From positions 502,732 to 566,731 of the forward strand of contig JAIBAY010000001.1 of assembly GCA_019694975.1 (NCBI GenBank): 64,000 nt of DNA, read 5' to 3'. Origin of the DNA: Chitinophagales bacterium. Lineage in GTDB: Bacteria; Bacteroidota; Bacteroidia; Chitinophagales; UBA10324. Below, one piece after another: positions 18,835 to 25,784 of the stretch (position 1 is the first letter of the stretch; the number at the start of each line of letters is the position of its first letter). The translations under genes were made by a program, and so were the position numbers. The notes below the pieces were generated by a model. The model searched no databases. It worked only from the letters and a program-made list of their open reading frames with translations, and was not told where the DNA came from.

Positions 18835-19176
18835 TTACTCTTCGGTACCCTGAGCTTGTCGAAGGGTGCGATCAGGTGCACCAAATCGGGCATAGTTTTT
18901 TGAAAGCTCCGGTAATTTGCCGTACTGTCCATTTATCAACGCTTACTTCTTTTTGCGACTCCAACCCTGCACTTACTTTTCACACTAGAACGCTTCATCT
19001 ATTTTCTCAGACTCTTCGCAAAAAAGCAACTTCACAGGCAAATGTTTCTTAGTGAAATTTGCCCCCTCACCTTTCTGATGTTGCTGTAAACGCAACTCAA
19101 GATTATTGGTGCTTCCTGTATAGTAAGCGCCATTGCCACATTCCAATATGGACATCCGGCCTTTAGACATCAGCAA
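18835..19176 (-). pseudogene. GIY-YIG nuclease-like gene with three in-frame stops
   Basis: The 5' part encodes a UPF0213-type GIY-YIG domain: ILECGNGAYYTGSTNN, LELRLQQH and KKHLPVKLLFCEE. After DEAF the frame meets TAG (18985-18987), TAA (18973-18975) and TAA (18943-18945), yet the residues between still match the family: CEK, VQGWSRKKK, ALINGQYGKLPELSK. The frame then runs into the TTCGACAAGCTC repeat, giving the tail TLRQAQGTEE and a final TAA at 18835-18837. Intact relatives are small putative DNA nucleases. No frameshift is needed, only three point changes. It is most simply a decaying gene. Confidence 0.8.
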
Positions 19177-19371
19177 TATTTAAATAGAGTGCCAGAGGAT
19201 ACTCTCTCACCGGTGCTGAAATGAAAACACGCTTTATGTCGCTAGTCTTAACAGCGCTTACTGTAGGCTAAGACATCCTTCCCTTCAGGCCCTGGTAAGA
19301 ATAACGCTAGCCTGTAGCTGACATCAGGCAGCATTGGCGACCATGCTTTGACCGCTGCTTTTTTGATATGA

Positions 19372-19734
19372 TTATATCCAGTCCAATACAGCTTTTGTGA
19401 ATTCAGCGTCTTCCACATCTCCAGTGTTGCGTGTTGTTGCCGGTTCAAAAAGCATTATGCTACATTCCACCGGTGCGACCGGACGATGAATCACACCACG
19501 AGGCACTATCAAAAATTCCCCTTTCTCGAGTCTCACCGTATGGTCTTCAAATTCCATATTAAACCAGCCATTCAATACGAGAAACATCTCATCTTCATGG
19601 TCATGCTTATGAAAAATAAATTCTCCTGAAAGTTTAACCAGTTTAACGTGTTGCCCATTTAGTTCAGCCACAATTTTTGGGCTTCGGTGCTCCGAAAAAA
19701 GTGACAATTTTTCTTCAATATTTACTTTATTCAT
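19372..19734 (-). CDS. Cupin-domain protein
   Basis: This 120-residue single-domain cupin has motif 1 HKHDHEDEMFLVLNGWFNME (metal-binding His, His, Glu) and motif 2 LIVPRGVIHRPVA (His). Such small cupins act as metal-dependent dioxygenases, isomerases or sugar-binding proteins; substrate unknown. It appears intact with an ATG start, and lies about 45 bp downstream, on the minus strand, of repeat B. This is the arrangement expected of a single-gene cassette. Confidence 0.85.
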   Translation of the reverse strand: MNKVNIEEKLSLFSEHRSPKIVAELNGQHVKLVKLSGEFIFHKHDHEDEMFLVLNGWFNMEFEDHTVRLEKGEFLIVPRGVIHRPVAPVECSIMLFEPATTRNTGDVEDAEFTKAVLDWI

Positions 19735-19778
19735 TACTTGTTGTTTTTTGCTGATAATTTCCTAGAACGATTTTCGAT

Positions 19779-19893
19779 TTGGCGAAAGTTGCGATTTTTA
19801 AGACAGATGTTAATGCACAGAACCAAACATTGACTAATTGCCAATATGCTTGCGGAGCGCTGAACCGCCACGCTGCCCAAACCACTGTTAGCT
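19779..19893 (-). repeat. Repeat B (cassette-boundary-like unit)
   Basis: The segment 19779-19831 matches 18554-18606 at 42 of 53 positions (TTGGCGAA..CGATTTTTAA and AGAACMAAACATT conserved). Both units end in GTTAGCT (19887-19893 here). A shorter, gapped relative is at 27182-27222. On the minus strand it begins 19 bases after the natural stop of the dioxygenase-like gene and ends 45 bases before the cupin start, so it separates two minus-strand genes. Its inner part GCGGAGCG..CCGCC can pair locally. Confidence 0.55.
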
Positions 19894-19911
19894 GTAGTTT
19901 TTCTTTTATCA

Positions 19912-20573
19912 TTAAAAAGCTGTCATTATTTTACTGTCATCAAATATCCCATTACGATTCTTGACTGTCACTTGATATACTTAATTAGCTGTTGCAAGTG
20001 CTGATGCACGCATATTCAGTTCAATGTTTTGTTCACCGGCAGGTAAATCGTTTCTCTGCATTGTTCTTGCTTTTTCCCTTGAAGGTCATACAAGTCCAAA
20101 ATCAGGTCAGCAGGTTGCACTAAGTTAATTGGAATGGTAGTTTGATTGGTATATGGGTTTTGAAAATTTTGTCCGAGTGCAAAATTCCTGGTGTTTTCCT
20201 TTTCCGGGTGTCCGATAACTGCTGTACCTGAGACTTGTACGGTAACTTCGAAATAACTTTCGTAATCACCCGTGGCGGTATGTGGCGTTAACGTGGCCAT
20301 TTGATATTGGTAACCGTCAGAAAAAACATTGTCAGATGTCAAAGACATCGGGCCTGCTCCAGAAGTATATAAATCTGAGTTGGCAGCATACTGTGCTTGT
20401 TTGTCGGCTATTGGAAATGTAAATTGGGATATAGCCGCGTAAGAAGAACTAACAAAAACCTGAAAATGAATATGACAAATTCTGCCATTATACCAGCCAT
20501 GAAATATGGATATAAACTCCACTTCTCCATTAGCATTTGTGAACTGAAAACCACTTAGATAAGTTAATCCTGC
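19912..20573 (-). pseudogene. Intradiol dioxygenase-like T9SS protein, truncated and frameshifted
   Basis: The surviving part resembles secreted intradiol ring-cleavage dioxygenase-like proteins: TYLSGFQFTNANGEVEFISI, FHGWYNGRICHIHFQV (the Arg and His-x-His region of the iron site) and SDNVFSDGYQYQMATL. The 5' end, including the first Tyr ligand region, is replaced at 20574 by a mobile-element end. Near 20045 a one-base loss shifts frame: the T9SS tail continues in another frame as GEQNIELNMRASALATAN, meets a TAA, then VYQVTVKNRNGIFDDSK and a natural stop at 19912-19914. It is therefore at least triply damaged. Repeat B starts directly after this stop. Confidence 0.75.
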
Positions 20574-20693
20574 TACACCGCCCCCGTGCTTCCTCCTGAA
20601 GGCTTGCGCAGCGAGGTGGCGGGACACGTGGGAATTCTTGGTCTGTATCTCAAAATTAGCAATACACTTTCTTATCTTACATCGCCGCTGCGT
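20574..20693 (+). repeat. Solo left end of the RAYT-like element
   Basis: These 120 bases match the left end of the element at 23468-23585 almost throughout, from TACACCGCCCCCGTG to CATCGCCGCTGC, with a handful of substitutions. It contains the terminal hairpin (CCCGTG..GGTGGCGGGACACG). No transposase follows. It fuses to and truncates the dioxygenase-like gene. Directly after it lie two tandem copies of GGAGGACATCCCG (20700-20727) and a small hairpin GAGGATTAAAAATCCTC (about 20733-20749). Confidence 0.8.
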
Positions 20694-21089
20694 CAAAATC
20701 GGAGGACATCCCGCGGAGGACATCCCGTGTTACGAGGATTAAAAATCCTCTTCTCATAAAGCCCGGATTACAAATCATAGGTGTTCGAAACCTTCAGAAC
20801 CCATAACTGGCGTAACTTTCATTCATATTTCTATTAGGAAAAGTGAACATAAAATTCTATCTCAAATAGTCATGAACTATTCTCCCCTCAGGAAAAGCAT
20901 GGTGCCAATTGTAACCCATTGCATTTTCAGTATAAAAATCTCTAAAGCAGATTGCCTGTAACGTATGCCCAGCAAGCTTTTGAGCATGTTCCGAACAGAA
21001 GTGATTACAAATCCGGACTAACGGGGAAAGAAGTTTGACCTTCTTAAATCATTTACTGAAAACTTCTAAATAGTCACAAAGAGCATCTC
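20694..21089. other. Gap with no gene recognised
   Basis: Apart from the tandem 13-14-mer and the small hairpin next to the solo element end, nothing was recognised in these 396 bases. The missing N-terminal part of the dioxygenase-like gene is not here. Confidence 0.4.
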
Positions 21090-22535
21090 CTATTTCGAAT
21101 AGACGATTACTTTCCGGCTTAAACTCAGACTTCCGGATTTAGCATTCAATATTAGAATACAACTTGGCAAGTTATAGGGTAATTGAAATGTGTAAGAGGC
21201 ATTTGCAGTTAGCGGGATTGTTACAGTTTCTAGAACCCTTTGTCCGAGAGCATTTAGAACATCAACCGAAATTCCATTGGGATAATTATCATTCCCACTA
21301 ACAAGTTGGACAGTATGAGTTTCTGCTTCATACACCATTGAAAAATTGATTCCATCCTGTTCTGAAATTCCAGAGCAGACAACCTGAATTACACTGATTG
21401 AATCAGTGGCAAAGCAACCGTTCGTTTCAACTGTAACAGCGTATGTACCCGGATTAGTAATGGTAATTGACGCGGAGGTTTCTCCTGTCGACCAAGAATA
21501 ACTATCATAAAAATTTCCGACATCAATTAATAGGGACCCACCAACACAAATCACAGTGTCCTCCGGTAAATTTACTATAACAGGCTTTCCCATTATCACA
21601 TTTATTGTATCATTTGCATAACTGCAACCATCAAAAACAGAAACCCAATATTGTCCCGGTTCATTTACGGTAAGTGTCGAAGATTGAGAACCATCAGACC
21701 AGAGATAAGACTGAATATCTCCGACAGTGGTTGGTGCAAGTGTTGTTTCGCCACCGGAACAAATACTCACATCAGCTCCAAGACTTACGGACAATACTCC
21801 ATAAGGGCTTGGGTAAGAATGAATGGTTTGCAAATCACTTAAAGAAAGTTCACGATGATAAAATCTAAGCTCATCCATCGAGCCTTTATAATAATATGTT
21901 CCTGCCACAACATCATAAATTCCAGAGGCACCATTTGCTGAGGTGTATTCCATATCACTTCCTGAACCATCGTAAAACCCAGGGTCATATCCACAATCAA
22001 CATACAAATCCATGTCTGTAGGGCCTCGCACCACACAAGCTATAAAATGCCATTGGTTATCATTTATCGGATAGATTCCACCTTTCGAACGTCTGTGTTC
22101 AGGACTAGTAGTTCCACCGTCACCATAATGTACTTCCAGCACACCTCCCCAGGAAACCTGGATTTGAAAGATTAATCCTGTGTAAAGATTTGTCGCGTTA
22201 TCATTTCTAAAAAAAGTTCCGACATCTGAAGGAGTGTTGGGTTTTATCCAGGCTGTCAGACTTACAGGAAATGTCTCAGGCTTATATTTTGATCCAGCAA
22301 TGTATTCAATGTAATCATTAACGCCATCAAATTTATAGGCAGCATTTGGGTTTCCAAACCGGTCTGTAGTGAGCGTCGCACCGTTCGCAGTTCCGTGATT
22401 TCCATTTCCGGATGCATCAAGAGCATCACCATCGAAGGGATAGTAGGCAATTAAACTGTCCGTCAATGGATTTTGAGAATAAGCATTGCATCCGAAGATG
22501 ACTAAAGTTGCAAACATGAATAAGTTGTGTTTCAT
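21090..22535 (-). CDS. Secreted LamG/concanavalin-like T9SS protein
   Basis: This 481-residue protein starts at the ATG at 22535 (MKHNLFMFATLVIFGCNAYSQ, a signal peptide); the longer frame to 22637 adds an unlikely leader. Residues about 28-225 are a LamG-type jelly roll: LIAYYPFDGDALDASGNGNH, FDGVNDYIE, SLTAWIKP, DELRFYHRELS. Two Ig-like/PKD-type units follow (CSGGETTLAPT..YLWSDGSQSSTLTV and CVGGSLLIDVG..YSWSTGETSASITI). The last 75 residues resemble a T9SS sorting domain ending VIVYSK. LamG domains bind sugars or proteins, so a surface adhesin role is plausible but not shown. Confidence 0.88.
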   Translation of the reverse strand: MKHNLFMFATLVIFGCNAYSQNPLTDSLIAYYPFDGDALDASGNGNHGTANGATLTTDRFGNPNAAYKFDGVNDYIEYIAGSKYKPETFPVSLTAWIKPNTPSDVGTFFRNDNATNLYTGLIFQIQVSWGGVLEVHYGDGGTTSPEHRRSKGGIYPINDNQWHFIACVVRGPTDMDLYVDCGYDPGFYDGSGSDMEYTSANGASGIYDVVAGTYYYKGSMDELRFYHRELSLSDLQTIHSYPSPYGVLSVSLGADVSICSGGETTLAPTTVGDIQSYLWSDGSQSSTLTVNEPGQYWVSVFDGCSYANDTINVIMGKPVIVNLPEDTVICVGGSLLIDVGNFYDSYSWSTGETSASITITNPGTYAVTVETNGCFATDSISVIQVVCSGISEQDGINFSMVYEAETHTVQLVSGNDNYPNGISVDVLNALGQRVLETVTIPLTANASYTFQLPYNLPSCILILNAKSGSLSLSRKVIVYSK

Positions 22536-22802
22536 AAGATATAGTTTAGATTCGAAAGATAACAAGTTTTTTAATTGTAGGTCGCGTTTATGAAAAAAAA
22601 ATATACATGCAATCAGGCTTACTTTTGTATCAAGCATTCAGATTTATTCTGATTAATGTTTATTCACATAACAAGGTATTTTTGGGGAAATTATCGCATC
22701 ATGAAACGCAGTCTCTTCCACTCATTGCTGAATTGCAGCGATTTCGGAATTTGTAAATGAATCAGTTTTCTTGAAACATTTGCATTGATGCAAATACTAT
22801 AC

Positions 22803-23066
22803 ATTCCAATTTGGAACATCTATGAAAAAGCAAAAACTCCCTAAGCCACACCATTTATAATTATCGCAAATAGCAATATGTTCTGCCGGAACACCACCAG
22901 CTGACTTAAAAGGCCCTGCAGCATATAGTTTATCTTCTTACGTAGTAATATCATAAATATTTCCATTTGCCCATCCTGGAACTGTGCCAGTGCCTCCACC
23001 CATTGAATGCCATGTTGTGCCATCCCATGCCTGAATATTATTATCCGCATTACCTTCTAGTGTGGA
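22803..23066 (-). pseudogene. Fragment of a propeller/SBBP-like secreted protein
   Basis: On the minus strand a frame reads QAWDGTTWHSMGGGTG, VPGWANGNIYDITT, a stop (TAA, 22938-22940), then EDKLYAAGPFKSAGGVPAEH and IAICDN. These are repeat units seen in large T9SS propeller proteins (expressions of the LYVGGxFxxAGG kind). No start, sorting domain or further repeats remain. The right end stops at the IS21 terminus (23078), suggesting the IS inserted into, or recombined with, this gene. Confidence 0.6.
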
Positions 23067-23077
23067 TAATTCGCGTA

Positions 23078-23466
23078 TGTTGACCACCCCAATTCGCCGC
23101 AAACTGACCACCCAAAGTTAAGTTGGATTAGTTGCGATAAAAAGGTTGTTTCATTTTGTTAAAAATAAGATTTTAATCGTTGCTGTTTTCTGATTTTTTC
23201 TGTTGATTTTTTCTTAAGGATTCTCCTTTGAGTTCTATCCGTTGTGCATGATGCAGGATTCTGTCAAGGATAGCATCTGCCACTGTTTTTTCTCCAATCA
23301 CTTCATACCATTGTTTGACTGGAAGCTGTGAAGTAATGATAATAGAACGTTTGCCATGCCGGTCCTCTAAAATCTCCAGTAGAGAAGTTCTGCTTGCCTG
23401 ATCAAAGGGCTGTATTCCAAAATCATCCAGGATGAACAAGTCCTGTTTTTCTACTTTGGCAAACTC
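23078..23466 (-). mobile_element. IS21-family remnant (end plus 3' part of istB)
   Basis: The left edge begins TGTTGACCACC and repeats TGACCACC at 23105-23112, as in the multiple terminal repeats of IS21 elements. The istB 3' part follows on the minus strand. The other end of the IS, istA and the 5' part of istB are missing: the element is cut at 23466, where the RAYT-like element begins. Confidence 0.8.
23173..23466 (-). pseudogene. istB: IstB-like transposition ATPase, C-terminal fragment
   Basis: About 97 codons of the IS21 helper ATPase remain: EFAKVEKQDLFILDDFG (Walker B), ASRTSLLEILEDRHGKRSII, ITSQLPVKQWYEVIGE (sensor 1) and DAILDRILHHAQRIELKGES (arginine region). The Walker A part is lost because the frame is interrupted at 23466/23467 by the inverted repeat of the next element. 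IstB works with the IstA transposase, which is absent here, so this copy is inactive. Confidence 0.88.
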
Positions 23467-24336
23467 TTACACCGCCCCCGTGTCTCCGCCTGAAGTCTTG
23501 CGCAGCGAGGTGGCGGGACACGTGGTAATTCTTGGTCTGTATCTCAAAATTAGCATTACACTTTCTTATCTTACATCGCCGCTGCATCTCCACTTGCGGG
23601 TAGGTGTTGTTAAGGACGAGAGATTGGGTTATTATGATTGACTCTTATTTCCCAAATATATTTATCATCTTATTTATGCCGGTAAAAACTATTAAGGATC
23701 TTCCCAATGAACTTTACTGCTGTACATTTACCTGCACTAATTGGCTGTCGTTGTTTGAAATTACCAAATCGTATGATAGAGTTTACAATTGGTTCAGCAT
23801 TGCACACAAGTGTGGATTCCGAACTTGTGCTTTTGTCATTATGCCAAATCATTTACATTTTATCATCGCCACACCCTATCGCAATTCGAATTTGAATAAG
23901 CTTATTGGCAATGGTAAAAGGTTTCTGGCATACGATATCGTTGAACAGTTAAAGAAAACTGTATAAGCAAATTTGCTTCAGCAATTGGTTGATGAAGTTA
24001 TTCCCAGTGACCGCAAGAGAGGCAAACTTCACCAGGTGTTCAAACCTTCATTTGATGGGAAGTCTCATTACCAGCGAAAAGATGCTTTTCCAAAACATAA
24101 CCTACATACATCACAATCCGGTAAAAGGTAAATGGAACCTGGTTAGTGATTATGTTTTATTGGAGCATTCAAGCGCTGCATTTCATGAATCAGGAATATC
24201 CTGCAAATTTCCGCTAACCCATTATTCAGAAATTTTAAGTGGTTAGATGATAAATTATTTAAGACACCTATGAATTCCCCCGTGTCCCGCCACCGCTCAG
24301 CACAAACCTGCAGGCGGAGACACGGGGGCGGTGTAA
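23467..24336 (+). mobile_element. RAYT/IS200-like element with perfect 26-bp inverted ends
   Basis: The ends at 23467-23492 and 24311-24336 are exact inverted repeats of 26 bases starting TTACACCGCCCCCGTGTCTC. Each end also folds internally, the CGTGTCTCCGCC arm pairing with a nearby GGTGGCGGGACACG, giving REP-like palindromes. Between them is a Y1 (HUH) transposase relic. The element is 870 bp and interrupts the IS21 remnant. A solo left end lies at 20574-20693. Confidence 0.8.
23676..24246 (+). pseudogene. Y1/RAYT-type transposase, nonsense plus frameshift
   Basis: The frame from ATG 23676 reads MPVKTIKDLPNELYCCTFTC and contains the HUH motif MPNHLHF and LNKLIGNGKRFLAYDIVEQL. It meets TAA at 23964-23966, yet the same frame continues with LLQQLVDEVIPSDRKRGKLH and QVFKPSFDGKSHYQRK. 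Near 24080 a shift moves the coding sense into another frame, YIHHNPVKGKWNLVSDY, LLEHSSAAFHESG, which is the usual end of this family. HUH transposases nick single-stranded hairpins through a Tyr. This copy is inactive unless helped in trans. Confidence 0.85.
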
Positions 24337-24538
24337 AAAAGGCTGTGTTGGCAGTTAAATCAAGTGGAAATAGTCCTGCTGATTCAGCTGGAATGAAAGT
24401 GCAACCGGAAACCTTATTTCCATCATGCACATCCGCAAATATTTTGTTGGCAGTAATGTTACAGAAAGCCAACTGAATGACGATTATCATATAGCATACT
24501 GACAAAAGTCAACAAATGTTTTAAGAGTATAGCGACCT
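24337..24538. other. Right flank of the mobile element, nothing recognised
   Basis: The rest of istB does not resume here, so the insertion was accompanied or followed by a deletion or rearrangement. Short frames on both strands have no recognised family. Confidence 0.35.
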
Positions 24539-24937
24539 TTGACCCGTAAAGTAGTGAAACAATTATCGCACATATTATTGATAATCATTTTCCTTCCATA
24601 CCTATTTCAAGGATTGGCATTTGTTGACTATTATGTTCGCCTTGAGTACTATTCGACAGTGCTTTGTGAGAACAAAGAAAAACCTGAATTGAAATGCAAC
24701 GGAAAATGTCAAATTAAGCATTTTATCAATGATAATTATGGCGAAAGTAAAAAACCGACATTGCCCCCAAGTCAATTTAAATTTGAGGCATTGATTACCG
24801 ACCCATCTGTAAAGAATGATTATAAATATTTAGTCAAGGCCTCTTCATTCAATATCTTCTATGATAAATTAATCGTGGAAGAAGGGGTTATCTTTAGAGT
24901 GTGGCAACCGCCAGAAAAAGAGTTTAATCAGGCATGA
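24539..24937 (+). CDS. Small membrane-anchored protein with CNGKC motif
   Basis: This 132-residue protein has one N-terminal TM helix (HILLIIIFLPYLFQGLAFV) followed by YYVRLEYYSTVLCENKEKPE and the motif CNGKC. Bacteroidota carry an uncharacterised family with the same TM - LCENKxKP - CNGKC layout, often near metal-uptake or copper genes. The paired Cys could bind a metal or form a disulfide in the periplasm. The frame starts at TTG 24539; a GTG at 24554 is an alternative. It lies 81 bp before the MbnP gene and probably belongs to its operon. Confidence 0.75.
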   Translation: MTRKVVKQLSHILLIIIFLPYLFQGLAFVDYYVRLEYYSTVLCENKEKPELKCNGKCQIKHFINDNYGESKKPTLPPSQFKFEALITDPSVKNDYKYLVKASSFNIFYDKLIVEEGVIFRVWQPPEKEFNQA

Positions 24938-25018
24938 GATTTCTATTTCTGTCCGATTAAACTAAATAATGGAAAGCATTTGCATTAAAAATATTCAAAA
25001 CTTTAAAAGTTAATAAAC

Positions 25019-25783
25019 ATGAAATCATTTTCAAAAATACCGCTATCATTAAGTTTATTCTTTATGATAGCCATTGTTTCCTCTTGTAAAAAGGAGGAAC
25101 CCACACCCACACCCACAAAAGGTGATGTTAAGGTAGAGGTAAATTATGTGTTTGGTTCCAGTGCTTTGCCTTGGGATGTTAATCAAACCATGGTACATCC
25201 TGCAACAGGCGACACTCTTACTTTCACTGAATTTGCATTTTATTTGTCAAACGTAAAACTGAAAAAGGAAGATGGCACTTGGTGGTCTGAACCGGAGAGC
25301 TATCATTTAATTTGTGCTAAGTGCACAGAAAAAAACATGTTTATCATGAAAGATGTACCTGCCGGCATATACACCGAAATGGCCTATACCTTAGGTGTTG
25401 ACAGCCTTCGCAATGTATCTGGCGCGCAAACTGGTGATCTGTCGCCAACAAAAGGAATGTTTTGGGATTGGAATACCGGCTACATTATGATAAAAGCCGA
25501 GGGTTCATCTCCTCAAAGTCCTACTGGAACATTTACATTTCACCTTGGAGGCTTTTCAGGGCCGAATAATATAGTTACACCCAAAACTATTACATTTGGA
25601 AGTGCTGTAGTTAATGTTGCAGAACCAGCTATACCTACTATTGTATTACAGGCAAATCCTGCTCGACTTTGGCATACTTCACCGAGCGTGAGCGTAACCA
25701 GTGCTATTCACATGCCTGGGCCCGAAGCAAAAATTATGGCTGACGATTTCTTTGGAAATATTTCATTTACAGAAATTAAATAG
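25019..25783 (+). CDS. MbnP-like lipoprotein
   Basis: This 254-residue lipoprotein (leader ending FFMIAIVSSC) has the MbnP-like domain: VKVEVNYVFGSSALPWDVNQ, TLTFTEFAFYLSNVKLKKED, GTWWSEPESYHLI, the segment with GMFWDWNTGYIMIKAEG, and FHLGGFSG. MbnP proteins occur with the di-heme enzyme MbnH, which in a studied methanotroph pair oxidises a Trp of MbnP to kynurenine and creates a copper site. The conserved WDWNTGY supplies candidate Trp residues. The di-heme partner follows immediately. Confidence 0.88.
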   Translation: MKSFSKIPLSLSLFFMIAIVSSCKKEEPTPTPTKGDVKVEVNYVFGSSALPWDVNQTMVHPATGDTLTFTEFAFYLSNVKLKKEDGTWWSEPESYHLICAKCTEKNMFIMKDVPAGIYTEMAYTLGVDSLRNVSGAQTGDLSPTKGMFWDWNTGYIMIKAEGSSPQSPTGTFTFHLGGFSGPNNIVTPKTITFGSAVVNVAEPAIPTIVLQANPARLWHTSPSVSVTSAIHMPGPEAKIMADDFFGNISFTEIK

Positions 25784-25784
25784 T

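Noticed and set aside
18449-18932. Two short ORFs between SRPBCC and GIY-YIG genes
   Set aside because: Both read through repeat A and the TTCGACA hairpins. Their peptides are translations of repeats.
19248-19448. 66-codon minus-strand frame overlapping the cupin end
   Set aside because: The later part (LFLPGPEGKDVLAYSKRC) looks protein-like, but the first part lies out of frame within the cupin gene and no family was recognised.
24143-24505. 120-codon minus-strand ORF over the element's right end
   Set aside because: It crosses the inverted repeat and opposes the transposase frame. Its peptide is largely from the repeat.
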